Shown here: positions 55,905 to 64,000 of the stretch, in pieces
How the letters are laid out: every line of letters starts with the position of its first letter
Numbering within the stretch: position 1 is the first letter of the stretch
Assembly (NCBI RefSeq): GCF_947503705.1
Contig: NZ_CANNES010000007.1
Coordinates: forward strand, 62,001-126,000
Origin: an uncultured Tateyamaria sp.
Lineage (GTDB): Bacteria > Pseudomonadota > Alphaproteobacteria > Rhodobacterales > Rhodobacteraceae
Reading direction: 5' to 3'
DNA length: 64,000 nucleotides
The notes under the pieces: model-generated
Databases searched by the model: none
What the model was told of the DNA's origin: nothing
Seen by the model: only the letters and a program-made list of their open reading frames with translations
Position numbers and translations under genes: made by a program

Positions 55905-56353
55905 CAGATGACCTCCTCGGTCGGAATTTCAAAACGCGCTACAACGCGCCGCGCCCATGGGGCGCTCAGCGGGCTCTCCACGACGCCGTGGCCGCTATAG
56001 GCATGGACAAAACGGGCATCCGGACCGACTTGGGTCTGAATACCCAGATGCTTGGCCACGGCTCCCGATTTCATCCGAAACAGGATCACATCGCCCGGGG
56101 CCCCATCCACCAGGCGTTTGCTCACCAGATGCCGGGTCGCAGCAGCCCAAAGGCGCTCTTCGCCCTGCGGCTCTGACCAGTCGCGCGAATAGGCAGGCGG
56201 GCGTTCAGGCTCAGACCCCATCACCGCCATCCAGACGCCGCGGACTAGGCCGAGGCAATCGCAACCCGCTGCTTTGGCATTCATCTGGTGCACATAAGGA
56301 GTGCCAATCCAGTCACGCGCCTCGCGAATGATACGCTGATGCAGATCGCTCAT
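55904..56353 (-). CDS. GTA NlpC/P60-type cell-wall peptidase (g14-like)
   Basis: 149 residues from the ATG at 56353, which overlaps the stop of the g13-like gene (ATGA). Catalytic cysteine in AAGCDCLGLVRGVW (NlpC/P60 motif), histidine in FVHAYSGHGVVESPL. It sits at the tail tip and opens peptidoglycan for DNA delivery. Preceding residues RIIREARDWIGTPYVH are the standard N-terminus of this phage tail peptidase family. Confidence 0.93.
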   Translation of the reverse strand: MSDLHQRIIREARDWIGTPYVHQMNAKAAGCDCLGLVRGVWMAVMGSEPERPPAYSRDWSEPQGEERLWAAATRHLVSKRLVDGAPGDVILFRMKSGAVAKHLGIQTQVGPDARFVHAYSGHGVVESPLSAPWARRVVARFEIPTEEVI

Positions 56354-57237
56354 CGCAGGCTCCCCCCGGTATTGGCCCCGTGCTGGGTCGGATAGGCCAT
56401 GACCCAATCCTCGCCCGGCAGGTCGGGAAAACCCTGAAAGTTCAGCAAGTTGTTGAACTTCAACCGACAGGTCTCGAACCGTTTGTCACAGCCCGCTGTC
56501 AGGCGCAGCGCCGTACCTTGGGCAATCTCGCCGCGCGCAGGTTCCCACAGCTCAATCCGGCGGATACCATCCGTCACCGTATCGCGCTTGATCATCCCCC
56601 AGAGGCCAGCCGCCGCGCCATCCACGATGTCCAGACGACCCCGCTGAAACCAGCCCGGCTCAAACCCGTTCAGGTCATCCCATTCAAACACGCGGCCCTC
56701 TGTGATCCGGTCCGCAGGCCCATCAAAAACGTAACCCGGTGTGCTCACATCAAAGCGGCATCCACCGTCCCCTAAAACTGCCGTGCAGGGTTTTTGAAAC
56801 ACGCGGCCCAAGGGACGGTTCAACGCCTCGGTCAGCCCGCGTAGTTCTGCGTGAAACGCCCCACCCGCCCGGCGGATCTCACCGATTGAACCGCGAAACT
56901 GCAACCAGCGCACATCAGTGTCCGCCCAGTTCACCATCCAAGCGCGGACCTCAGCTCCATCAAAGCGCCCCGCCTCAATGTCGTCTTCGCGTACCGCGGC
57001 ATCGGTCAAAGCGCCCAGCGCCTCGGTATTGTCCACGCTCAGCCCCGTACTTTGGGCCAGGGCGGCGGCGGTCAGCCCGGTGTCGGCGCGAAAGGTGATC
57101 CCATCAAAGGTAAAATCCCGGTCATGATCGGTAAAGCCATAAGCCACACCATCGGGCCGCGTGATCGCCCAGGCCCGGCACAGCGTGGTCAGCCCCGTGG
57201 CCACATGCGCTGCAAACGCCTCGCTCTGCCCGCCCAT
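56350..57237 (-). CDS. GTA tail hub protein (g13-like, DUF2163)
   Basis: 295 residues from the ATG at 57237. DUF2163/phage_BR0599 architecture: YGFTDHDRDFTFDGITFRAD near the N-terminus and a C-terminal Cys region. Four cysteines (FQKPCTAVLG, DGGCRFDV, TAGCDKRF, ETCRLKFN) are placed to hold an iron-sulfur cluster, as reported for the R. capsulatus hub protein. It overlaps its neighbours by one and four bases. Confidence 0.93.
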   Translation of the reverse strand: MGGQSEAFAAHVATGLTTLCRAWAITRPDGVAYGFTDHDRDFTFDGITFRADTGLTAAALAQSTGLSVDNTEALGALTDAAVREDDIEAGRFDGAEVRAWMVNWADTDVRWLQFRGSIGEIRRAGGAFHAELRGLTEALNRPLGRVFQKPCTAVLGDGGCRFDVSTPGYVFDGPADRITEGRVFEWDDLNGFEPGWFQRGRLDIVDGAAAGLWGMIKRDTVTDGIRRIELWEPARGEIAQGTALRLTAGCDKRFETCRLKFNNLLNFQGFPDLPGEDWVMAYPTQHGANTGGSLR

Positions 57238-57869
57238 CACACACGCACCTCGACAATGGGAACATCGGGCACACTGCCCGCCTGAAAGCTCGCCACCGAA
57301 GTCTGGATCTGATCGGTGTCAAAGCGAACCGGTACGTCAAACTCAAACCCTGCGCGGATCTTCACCCCCACTTCGGGCGGATGCTGAAAGGTGACGATGC
57401 CAGTATTGATGTCGATTTCGTAATCGACAGTTTCCTGCATCTCGTCCTGATCCAACCCTACATAGACCGTGCCCAAAACCGGTTTGGTGATAGGGCGGGC
57501 ATAGCTATGGTCGCCCGAACGATAAGTCTTGATCAGCGGAAAAGCATCCTTGACGCCATCGCCGGTGGCAATGACCTGATCAAGGTAACTTGGATCGGCA
57601 CTGGCGTTGGAGGATTTGAAATCCGACCAGTCTTTCCAGCGAAACCCGTACATCTGGCCCATGCGGGCCTCAAAAAATGCGATCAGCGTCTCGATGTCGT
57701 CCAGCGACCGCATACCCAGGCCCGCATCATAGCGGCGGCGCGAATGGGCCCAGGGCGTGTTGCGCTCCTCAAAACCGTTGGCGAGCGTAACCACATCCGT
57801 ACGCCGCTCTGGCCCCCCTACCGAACCAAAGCTCAGCGAAGCAGGAAATCGAACCTCATGAAATTGCAT
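57237..57869 (-). CDS. GTA distal tail protein (g12-like, DUF2460)
   Basis: 210 residues from the ATG at 57869, eight bases after GGGGAG; the ATG at 57875 is too close to that site. DUF2460 signature FHEVRFPASLSFGSVGGPER with TDVVTLANGFEERNTPWAHS and FFEARMGQMYGFRWKDWSDF. It joins the tail tube to the hub and baseplate. Confidence 0.93.
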   Translation of the reverse strand: MQFHEVRFPASLSFGSVGGPERRTDVVTLANGFEERNTPWAHSRRRYDAGLGMRSLDDIETLIAFFEARMGQMYGFRWKDWSDFKSSNASADPSYLDQVIATGDGVKDAFPLIKTYRSGDHSYARPITKPVLGTVYVGLDQDEMQETVDYEIDINTGIVTFQHPPEVGVKIRAGFEFDVPVRFDTDQIQTSVASFQAGSVPDVPIVEVRV

Positions 57870-57890
57870 CTGCATAGCTCCCCAAAATTC

Positions 57891-58553
57891 TCAGCGATTG
57901 CGATTGGCACGACCCAAAGCGCGGTTCATCTGGGCCGCGATCTGGGTCTGACTGCGGGCAAAGCCCTGCACATCCGGTGTCGTGATGTTCATGACGACGG
58001 TGGGGCTGTTGCCCCCCGCGCCGCGCACGCCCAGCTTGCCATCGGGCCCGCGTGCGAGCGGCATAATGGCTTCCGGCCCCGCCTCACCCATGACGCCCAT
58101 ACCGCCCCGCATGCCAAAGGGGGTGGCCGAACTGACGACCCCGCCCGTGGCAAAGGGCATCACACGGCCCTGACTAAAGGGGGCGCCATCGGCAAAAGGC
58201 AGGATGCCACCGACAAGCGACCCCACACCCGAGGCCAGCAAACCACCAAAGTGGTCCGTAACGGGCCGCATGGCCGCGTTAAAGGTGGCGTTCATCATAG
58301 AGGTCGCAACAGTGTCCAACGCATCCGACAGGCTCGCCCCGTCAAAGACCAACCCGTCAAAAGCCTTGCGCAACCCCGACGACAACCCCTTTTCCAGGGT
58401 CGCCACGTCCTTGCCGGTGGCGGCGAGGCTCTCGCGCATCCGGCGCAATTCGCTGTCAAAGCTGGTCACCATCACCGATGTCGCATCCAGAGTCTGACGC
58501 AACCCATCGGTCTGCGTGTCCAACCCCTCGATCTCGTCATCATAGTCGCTCAT
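57891..58553 (-). CDS. GTA tape measure protein (g11-like)
   Basis: 220 residues, short as expected for a GTA tail. An N-terminal helical part (QTDGLRQTLDATSVMVTSFD) is followed by GLVFDGASLSDALDTVATSM, a Gly-rich hydrophobic segment (HFGGLLASGVGSLVGGILPF) and MPFATGGVVSSATPFGMRGG with GEAGPEAIMPLARG, the usual tape measure C-terminus. It sets tail length and may form the DNA channel. Confidence 0.9.
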   Translation of the reverse strand: MSDYDDEIEGLDTQTDGLRQTLDATSVMVTSFDSELRRMRESLAATGKDVATLEKGLSSGLRKAFDGLVFDGASLSDALDTVATSMMNATFNAAMRPVTDHFGGLLASGVGSLVGGILPFADGAPFSQGRVMPFATGGVVSSATPFGMRGGMGVMGEAGPEAIMPLARGPDGKLGVRGAGGNSPTVVMNITTPDVQGFARSQTQIAAQMNRALGRANRNR

Positions 58554-58564
58554 TGCGCATCCCC

Positions 58565-58753
58565 TCAGGTTTCGTCCGGCCAGGCCGCCATCAGCGCCTC
58601 AAGACCATCGCTGAGCAGCGGGGCAGCCTGCCCCGGGTCGCCCAGCATCAGTTGAAATTCGGCAGGGGTCAGCGCCCAGAACGCATCCGGCGTCAGGCGC
58701 AGCCCCTGCATCCCAGCCCGCATCAAAGCGGGCCAGTCCAGGCCACGGCTCAT
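58565..58753 (-). CDS. GTA small tail protein (g10.1-like tail assembly chaperone)
   Basis: 62 residues. MSRGLDWPALMRAGMQGLRL and PDAFWALTPAEFQLMLGD match the small GTA/phage tail assembly chaperone family (rcc01693-like). Its start overlaps the upstream gene stop by four bases. With the g10-like product it probably assists tail tube assembly around the tape measure protein. Confidence 0.85.
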   Translation of the reverse strand: MSRGLDWPALMRAGMQGLRLTPDAFWALTPAEFQLMLGDPGQAAPLLSDGLEALMAAWPDET

Positions 58754-59064
58754 GCAGGCACCACAAAGGCCCGGGCAATCAGCTCCGCGGCGGCGCGAGC
58801 CGCCCGCATTGGGCCGCCTTCAATCTCGGCGTGATCCAGTGCCGCAGGGTCCAAGGAACAACCGCCCCCCAGCAACCCGGCCTTGAGCACCGCCAACACG
58901 TCAGCGCTGCCAAAACGGCCCTGCTCGAACCGCTCGACCAAAGCGACCAAAGACGGCTCATCCAGAGCCGTCTCCAGCCCCGCCAACGCGCCAAGGGTCA
59001 ACCGCATCACCTGCGGTGCCCCATTGATGACCAAAGTCACCTCTCCCCTCCAAGGATTGGCCAT
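58750..59064 (-). CDS. GTA tail chaperone-like protein (g10-like)
   Basis: 104 residues. NPWRGEVTLVINGAPQVMRL and TLGALAGLETALDEPSLVAL match the GTA family protein encoded between the major tail protein and the tape measure, in the place of phage tail assembly chaperones. It lies two bases after the major tail gene and overlaps the next gene by four bases. Confidence 0.87.
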   Translation of the reverse strand: MANPWRGEVTLVINGAPQVMRLTLGALAGLETALDEPSLVALVERFEQGRFGSADVLAVLKAGLLGGGCSLDPAALDHAEIEGGPMRAARAAAELIARAFVVPA

Positions 59065-59066
59065 GG

Positions 59067-59480
59067 TCAGATCGCGGTAAAGCTCAGGGCACCCGCCGAC
59101 GCCATGGTCAGCTCATAGGTAGCCTCGCCATTGTGGCTGCCGCTGTACTCCACGGCAGAGACCTGAAACGGGCCCTCCACAATGCCGAAATCGGGAATGA
59201 TCACCTGAAAATCAGGTGTCTCGCCGTCGAAAAACAGCTGACGCGCCCGTTCGTCCGTACCCGCATCCTTGAACACGCCCGAACCCGAGATGTTGGCCGA
59301 GCGGACACCGGCACCTGCCAGCAACTCGCGCCAGCCGCCCTGGCTTTCCAGGCTGGTGACATCGACAGTTTCGGCGTTAAAGCTCACGCGCGTCGCGCGC
59401 AGGCCCGCAATGGTTTCGAACTGCCCGTCCGAGGTCATGTCGACCTTGATCAACAGGTCTTTTCCGTTCTGAGCACCCAT
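59067..59480 (-). CDS. GTA major tail tube protein (g9-like)
   Basis: 137 residues. GAQNGKDLLIKVDMTSDGQF, SFNAETVDVTSLESQGGWRE and SGSGVFKDAGTDERARQLFF are typical of the phage major tail protein family (TP901-1-like). It polymerises into the tail tube. No cysteine. Confidence 0.93.
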   Translation of the reverse strand: MGAQNGKDLLIKVDMTSDGQFETIAGLRATRVSFNAETVDVTSLESQGGWRELLAGAGVRSANISGSGVFKDAGTDERARQLFFDGETPDFQVIIPDFGIVEGPFQVSAVEYSGSHNGEATYELTMASAGALSFTAI

Positions 59481-59507
59481 GGGTATTCTCCGTTTGAAAT
59501 GAAAGAG

Positions 59508-59918
59508 TTATTGGTCTTCGACACGGGCGCGGAAGGTCAGGTCGATCATGCGACCAAGGCCCTTGTCGATCTTGCCCGCGCGGGCTTTTTCAAAGCGCAG
59601 CGACACCAAACGGCCCCGGCTGAGCGCCAGATCACCGTCATGCAACACGTCGCAAACCGCACCAGCGGCCGCTTTAGCTGCGCTAAAGCCGGGCACATCG
59701 GTGATGATGGACACCACAAACAGATGCACCGCGCCGCTGCCGGTCTTGTCATCGGCGGCGCGAACCGTCTCCGGGCCAAGGCTGATGTAGAGGCTCGGCA
59801 AAGCCCCCGCAGGCACCGCATCATAAATCGCGTCACCCACGGCCCCCGACACTCCAATATCCGCAGAGAGAGCCGCGAAAACAGCACTCTGCAGAGCGGC
59901 AGAAATGGCATAACTCAT
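59508..59918 (-). CDS. GTA tail terminator (g8-like, DUF3168)
   Basis: 136 residues. DUF3168 pattern: ISAALQSAVFAALSADIGVS, VGDAIYDAVPAGALPSLYIS and FVVSIITDVPGFSAAKAAAG, ending MIDLTFRARVEDQ. It caps the tail at its head-proximal end. It overlaps the g7-like gene by four bases. Confidence 0.92.
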   Translation of the reverse strand: MSYAISAALQSAVFAALSADIGVSGAVGDAIYDAVPAGALPSLYISLGPETVRAADDKTGSGAVHLFVVSIITDVPGFSAAKAAAGAVCDVLHDGDLALSRGRLVSLRFEKARAGKIDKGLGRMIDLTFRARVEDQ

Positions 59919-60253
59919 ATCACCACCTCCTCGTCGGACATGCAGATCAGGTAACTGCCATCCGGGTCACGCTCGGCGACGGAGCGGATGTGAAACACCC
60001 GATTACCATCACGAAACCGCTGCTCAGGCTTGGGCCGCTCGGGGTGTCCAACAGGGGCGCCACGGACGATCACCGCATAAGGCACGGTCGAAACAGCCGC
60101 GCCAGAAGCCACAGTTTCACGCCCTGTGCGGGCCACAAGCTCTGCCCACAACACGCCCAGGGACGTCCAGCTTTCGGAAAAACCCCCTGAGTCATCGGGC
60201 ACCCGCGACGGGCCTTCCAGTGTCAGGCGCCTGTTCAGGCGCGGCAGGCTCAT
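59915..60253 (-). CDS. GTA head-tail adaptor (g7-like)
   Basis: 112 residues from the ATG at 60253, which overlaps the g6-like stop. LNRRLTLEGPSRVPDDSGGF and SWTSLGVLWAELVARTGRET are typical of the SPP1 gp16-like head completion family, ending VFHIRSVAERDPDGSYLICM. It joins the head to the tail below the portal adaptor. Confidence 0.91.
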   Translation of the reverse strand: MSLPRLNRRLTLEGPSRVPDDSGGFSESWTSLGVLWAELVARTGRETVASGAAVSTVPYAVIVRGAPVGHPERPKPEQRFRDGNRVFHIRSVAERDPDGSYLICMSDEEVVI

Positions 60254-60849
60254 CTCGCCCCCCCGCCATACAGGCGCATGACCTTGTAACGCTCGATCAG
60301 GCTGGTCACACCAAAAGGCATGCAACCGTCGCTTAGCGAGGTTTCATTGCGGAACTCATAGTAATGGGCGGCCAGCAATAAAACAGCCTGACGCAGGTCC
60401 GCAGGCACATCCATCCAATCCACGCCAAATCCCGCGTCAAAGGTGACCACCGCCTCGCCCGCTTCCGGCACCGTGGGCAGGGCCACGCCAGTCGAGCGCA
60501 AGCGCGGCACATGGCCGTCACGCTCCAACCAATAGGTAGCGCTGTCGATGGACGTGCGCGTACCATCACGCTCCACAATCTCAAGGTCAGTCAACGCATT
60601 CACCGGGGCCACGGGCAAGCCATGACTGCCCAGATCGCGCCACACCTGTACAGACAGCTCAAAGGTACGTCCAAACAGAACCTTGCTGGTGCGCGCTTCG
60701 ATCGCTGTCACCGCTGCCCGCAGAAAGCTGGTCAAGACGGCGTCTTGCACGCTGTCCTGACCAAACCCGCTGCCCAGACGCAGATGCGCCTTGAATTCAT
60801 CAACCGGCAGCGACCCATCGGGCACTGCGGTCTTTTCGATCAACATCAT
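60250..60849 (-). CDS. GTA head-tail connector (g6-like)
   Basis: 199 residues from the first ATG of an ATGATG pair at 60849, seven bases after GGAG. VDEFKAHLRLGSGFGQDSVQ and DAVLTSFLRAAVTAIEARTS match the HK97 gp6-like connector family, and DVPADLRQAVLLLAAHYYEF is its C-terminal helix. The 167-base gap to the capsid gene is the largest in the cluster and contains only weak inverted repeats such as GTCCG/CGGAC. Confidence 0.92.
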   Translation of the reverse strand: MMLIEKTAVPDGSLPVDEFKAHLRLGSGFGQDSVQDAVLTSFLRAAVTAIEARTSKVLFGRTFELSVQVWRDLGSHGLPVAPVNALTDLEIVERDGTRTSIDSATYWLERDGHVPRLRSTGVALPTVPEAGEAVVTFDAGFGVDWMDVPADLRQAVLLLAAHYYEFRNETSLSDGCMPFGVTSLIERYKVMRLYGGGAR

Positions 60850-61016
60850 GGCACATCTCCATAAAACTCTGCCCCTCGTCTGGAATGGTCCGGGCACGCG
60901 CCAGTCCGCATTGCTCGGACGGAGGGGAGCAGCTAGACAACACGGCGCAAAATCAGCGCATGCCCGGGACCGGGGACAGGCTGTTAGACCCACCCCCAGC
61001 CATTCGCGTCAGGCGG

Positions 61017-62195
61017 TTAGGCCGTGGCGAATTTCAGGATCTTGATCGCGGCAAAGTCGCTCACATCACCACCCACGCGCTTGGTCGCATAGAACAGGAC
61101 ATGCGGCTTGGCGCTGAAGGGGTCACGCAGCACGCGCAGATCAGGGCGCTCGGCGACCGTGTAACCAGCGGCAAAATCACCAAAGGCGATGGCGTTTGCA
61201 CCTGTAGCAGCATCCGGCATGTCCTCGGCAATCAGGACGGGATAGCCCATCAGAACAGCAGGCTGACCGGCGGCCAGACCGTCGGTCCACAGGAAACGAC
61301 CGTCATTGTCCTTCATCTTGCGCACGATGCCCGCGGTCTTCGAGTTCATAACGAAAGACGCATTGGCGCGGTATTCGGCACCCAGGGCATAGACCAGCTC
61401 AATGATGGCCTCGGCGGTAACGTCGCCATCAACACCCGAAGGGACATAGCCCAGGTTGCCCCAGCTCCAGATTGCATCATCCACGATTGCATGGGCCAAA
61501 TAGCCCTTGGGCTTGTCGATGCCGTCACCATTGACGAAAGACGCGGCCTCGGCGCGGGCAAACTTGTCCGCAATACGGCCCGCAAGCCAACCTTCGATGT
61601 CAAACGCAGCATCATCCAAAAGACGCTGGGACGCTTTGGGCAGGGCCGACAGCTCGTGCAGCGGAATGGTGATCCGGTCAATCTGAGGCGTGTCAGTCTC
61701 AGTCAGGTTCGACGTCTCAGTGGCCCAACCTGTGCCCACATCACCGTGGTCCACGAGAACATCATAGGACGTGGCCTCGACATTTACGACGGATGCGATG
61801 GACCGGATCGAGGCGGTCGCATTCAGCACGGATTTCACGGTTTCGGACGTCTGTGGGTCCACAAGGTAACCGCCATCCGAGTTCACAGCGGTGGACAGCG
61901 ACTTGCCGTCCAGCTCCAGGCCACGCAGGCCGTCATCATCACCCGCACGCAGATAGGCGTTGAACGCCTTCTGATGAGGGGCGCCCAGCTCTGCGCCACC
62001 CGCCAAAGGGGTCCGCACAGCAGTCATATTCTTACGATCCAGCATGGTCAGTCGCTCTTCTGTTTGTTGAAGTTTGGTTTGAAGGTCGGCTTGAAAGCCT
62101 TTGAATTCCGTCACGAAACCCTGCATGGCCTCTGCGACGTCCTGGGCGGGAGACAAACCTTCCCCGGCCCGAGCCTTGCTCTCGGTCTTGCTCAT
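61017..62195 (-). CDS. GTA major capsid protein (g5-like, HK97 fold)
   Basis: 392 residues from the ATG at 62195, eight bases after GAGG; an ATG at 62201 is also possible. The N-terminal ~100 residues are a coiled-coil scaffold (FVTEFKGFQADLQTKLQQTE) removed by the prohead protease. The capsid fold shows KAFNAYLRAGDDDGLRGLEL, NSDGGYLVDPQTSETVKSVL and FVMNSKTAGIVRKMKDNDGR. It builds the particle shell. Confidence 0.95.
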   Translation of the reverse strand: MSKTESKARAGEGLSPAQDVAEAMQGFVTEFKGFQADLQTKLQQTEERLTMLDRKNMTAVRTPLAGGAELGAPHQKAFNAYLRAGDDDGLRGLELDGKSLSTAVNSDGGYLVDPQTSETVKSVLNATASIRSIASVVNVEATSYDVLVDHGDVGTGWATETSNLTETDTPQIDRITIPLHELSALPKASQRLLDDAAFDIEGWLAGRIADKFARAEAASFVNGDGIDKPKGYLAHAIVDDAIWSWGNLGYVPSGVDGDVTAEAIIELVYALGAEYRANASFVMNSKTAGIVRKMKDNDGRFLWTDGLAAGQPAVLMGYPVLIAEDMPDAATGANAIAFGDFAAGYTVAERPDLRVLRDPFSAKPHVLFYATKRVGGDVSDFAAIKILKFATA

Positions 62196-62232
62196 CAGCA
62201 TGTCCTCGATTGTGGAAGTTGAGGCGGGCGCG

Positions 62233-62796
62233 TCAGCGCTGCGCCAAGCTCGCGCGCGCACCCCGAAAGGCCGCCGCCATGTCACGCAATGTGGCGTCGG
62301 CGTCGGTCGCAACGTCCTCCGATTTGGCCACAACACGCGCACTGGGAAGCATCGGGAAGGTGACCAAAGACACCTCCCAAAGCTCCAGTTCTTTCAAGAG
62401 CCGCTGGCCCTTGTCATTCTTCACCGCCTTGACAGTGCGGTAGCCGATGGACAGGCCATCAATGGCTCCGGCGGCGATCAGTTCCGCCGCCTCGCGGCCC
62501 TTGGCCACCTCCGGCAACAGGCGGCCCTTGACCCACAGGCCACGAGCGTCCTCGCGGACCTCGTCCCAAACGCCGATGGGCTGGGCCGGATCATGCTGCC
62601 ACAACATTTTCACGCTGCGACGATCCCCGGCGATGGCTTTCAAAGAGGCCGCATAAGCCCCCTTGCTCACCACATCACCGCCCTGATCACAGGCACCAAA
62701 CAGACTGGCATACCCCTCGATCACATGGCCGTCCTGCACCTCGATCCCGTCGCCAAAGCGCGCGAATTTCGTCTCCAAACCGGTCTCAGCCTGCAT
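62233..62796 (-). CDS. GTA prohead protease (g4-like, HK97 family)
   Basis: 187 residues. Serine protease of family U35/HK97: GHVIEGYASLFGACDQGGDV, the histidine in VKMLWQHDPAQPIGVW, the serine in GAIDGLSIGYRTVKAV and KELELWEVSLVTFPM. It trims the capsid scaffold region during maturation. It precedes the capsid gene by about 40 bases. Confidence 0.94.
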   Translation of the reverse strand: MQAETGLETKFARFGDGIEVQDGHVIEGYASLFGACDQGGDVVSKGAYAASLKAIAGDRRSVKMLWQHDPAQPIGVWDEVREDARGLWVKGRLLPEVAKGREAAELIAAGAIDGLSIGYRTVKAVKNDKGQRLLKELELWEVSLVTFPMLPSARVVAKSEDVATDADATLRDMAAAFRGARASLAQR

Positions 62797-62826
62797 GGAA
62801 GCTCTCCTCTTTCGAATGGGCTACCC

Positions 62827-63054
62827 TCAGTGAGGGATGGCCGTCATAATGGATTGAAACCCCGTCGCCAGGATCACGGCCACAACGCCGTATACGGTCA
62901 GCCACAGGCGCTTTTCCAAGCGTTCGATGACCTCTTCCAGCCGCGCCAATCGGGACGACAGGTTGTCGAAATGAACCGCCGTCAGGCGCTCATGCGCCTC
63001 CAGCCGCAGGCCCGGTGCACAGGCAAAGCGTTCAAAATGCTTGCCATCCTCCAT
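62827..63054 (-). CDS. GTA small head protein (g3.5-like)
   Basis: 75 residues. Coiled-coil part (FDNLSSRLARLEEVIERLEK) followed by one membrane span (LWLTVYGVVAVILATGFQSI). It matches the small GTA head-formation protein family encoded between portal and protease (rcc01685-like); its role in assembly is not established. It begins one base after the portal stop. Confidence 0.85.
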   Translation of the reverse strand: MEDGKHFERFACAPGLRLEAHERLTAVHFDNLSSRLARLEEVIERLEKRLWLTVYGVVAVILATGFQSIMTAIPH

Positions 63055-63055
63055 C

Positions 63056-64000
63056 TCAAGCCTCCTCGGACGCCGCAGGCAGACCCAGCAGACGGCGCTT
63101 TTCGGCCTCGCTCAGGAAATCAGCCCCCGCCACGCGTGCCCACTGGGCATCGCGTTCGGCGGACAATGCAGGCACCTGATCCAGATCCGGTGACAACACC
63201 ACATCTTCTCCGGTAAAGGCCCCCAACCACGTGGCCAGCGCCGCCGTCACCCGCGTCGCCTGAGGCAGCACAGTCAGGCGATAAAAGGCACGATTGGCCT
63301 CCTGATAATTGGCATAGGTCGCATCGCCCTGAATGCCCAGCAGCATAGGCGGCACCCCAAAGGCCAGGGCGATCTCACGGGCCGCGGACTCCTTGGTCTT
63401 CTGAAATTCCATGTCCGAGGGCGAAAAACCCATCGGCTTCCAGTCCAGCCCCCCTTCCAACAACATCGGCCGACCGGCATTGCGCGCGCCCGAATGGTTG
63501 GTTTCGATCTCGCTGACCAGACGGTCATATTGGTCAATGCTCAACTGCCCCTGACCGTCCGCGCCCTTGTAGGTAATCGCCCCAGAGGGACGGGCCGCAT
63601 TGTCCAGCAAGGATTTCGACCAGCGCGACGCCGCCGTATGGACATCGAGGGCCATGGCCGCCGCCTGCATGGGGCTAAAGCCATAGTGATCGTCCTGCGG
63701 ATGGAACGACTTGATGTGACAAATGGGGCTGACGGGGCCGCTGGCATCAAAGCGGTGCGTCTTGCCACCCACCGCATAGTCATAGGCCACCGGCCATCCA
63801 TCGGCCCCGGGGACCACAGACATGCGATCCGACCGCAGCACATGCAGCTCCAGCGGCATCCCGCTTTCGCCGGCCACAGCCTCGACATAGGCATTGCCGG
63901 TCAGCAAAAGTTGCGCATATAGCGCCTCCAGCAATTCCGCACGGCCCTGCCCCGGATTGGGTCGCTTGATCAGACCCAACAACGGATGGGTGTCAAAACG
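63056..64000 (-). CDS. GTA portal protein (g3-like), C-terminal part
   Basis: Partial: the gene runs off the right edge and 314 residues are visible, starting in RFDTHPLLGLIKRPNPGQGR. HK97 portal features: EALYAQLLLTGNAYVEAVAG, IKSFHPQDDHYGFSPMQAAA, REIALAFGVPPMLLGIQGDA and YANYQEANRAFYRLTVLPQA. It forms the DNA entry ring of the head. The terminase genes (g1, g2) and the cluster promoter should lie to the right. Confidence 0.94.
   Translation of the reverse strand, partial: RFDTHPLLGLIKRPNPGQGRAELLEALYAQLLLTGNAYVEAVAGESGMPLELHVLRSDRMSVVPGADGWPVAYDYAVGGKTHRFDASGPVSPICHIKSFHPQDDHYGFSPMQAAAMALDVHTAASRWSKSLLDNAARPSGAITYKGADGQGQLSIDQYDRLVSEIETNHSGARNAGRPMLLEGGLDWKPMGFSPSDMEFQKTKESAAREIALAFGVPPMLLGIQGDATYANYQEANRAFYRLTVLPQATRVTAALATWLGAFTGEDVVLSPDLDQVPALSAERDAQWARVAGADFLSEAEKRRLLGLPAASEEA

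Noticed and set aside
60885-62222. 445-residue plus-strand ORF opposite the capsid gene
   Set aside because: Shadow of the capsid gene in a GC-rich context.
51691-64000. Treating the phage-like cluster as an integrated prophage
   Set aside because: No integrase, repressor, lysis or replication genes and no att-like repeats are visible; gene order and families match GTA, beside cysE.

Overview
The window is chromosomal DNA of an alphaproteobacterium of the order Rhodobacterales, most likely the Roseobacter group (inference). This rests on high-GC coding sequence, a gene transfer agent (GTA) structural cluster beside cysE, a pdhA-pdhB-pdhC operon whose E1-beta carries its own lipoyl domain, a methylmalonate-semialdehyde dehydrogenase/valine catabolism block, and a form II CoxL-type molybdenum hydroxylase operon. 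I saw no rRNA, tRNA, IS element or CRISPR array. No gene-free stretch exceeds about 260 bases.

Layout. 1-2.1 kb: end of a TauD-type dioxygenase, an alanine-rich repeat protein, and infC, which appears to start at an ATC codon. 2.1-8.9 kb (minus): a seven-gene operon read right to left, xdhC - molybdopterin-binding protein - coxS - small secreted protein - coxL - coxM - small secreted protein. 9.1-11 kb: bolA, a small unknown, the CGFS glutaredoxin grxD, a REPIN-like inverted repeat, then zapA and a coiled-coil gene on the other strand. 11.2-18.5 kb: transketolase, a beta-helix protein, a DUF808 membrane protein, and two gap paralogues with a 47-residue ORF between them; palindromes centred on TTAACG lie upstream of both gap genes. 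18.5-26.5 kb: coaD, a CBS-domain protein, a LysR regulator, then mmsA behind an array of six TTTGCAAA-type sites, a probably frameshifted beta/gamma-crystallin gene, an isobutyryl-CoA dehydrogenase-like gene, and a single ORF joining 3-hydroxyisobutyryl-CoA hydrolase to 3-hydroxyisobutyrate dehydrogenase.

26.5-44 kb: uvrA with a GTTC-N7-GTTC LexA-type box, two MFS transporters, lpdA, a DUF924 protein, queA, a large AsmA/YhdP-like protein, bcp, a DUF455 protein, an M23 peptidase-bactofilin pair and two overlapping cyclophilins. 44-51.6 kb: pgk, an SDR, an FtsB/DivIC-like protein, the pdhA-(small ORF)-pdhB-pdhC operon and cysE. The pdhA promoter and the distant lpdA promoter carry the same palindrome, TAGTTTA-N4-TAAACTA, so all PDH complex subunits may answer to one regulator.

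51.7-64 kb (minus): an apparently intact GTA cluster from a g3-like portal gene (cut by the window edge) through prohead protease, capsid, connector, tail, tape measure, hub, peptidase and the 1307-residue baseplate 'megatron' gene, plus one small overlapping downstream gene. Most genes overlap by 1 or 4 bases or lie very close together, as in one transcript; the promoter and terminase genes would lie beyond the right edge.
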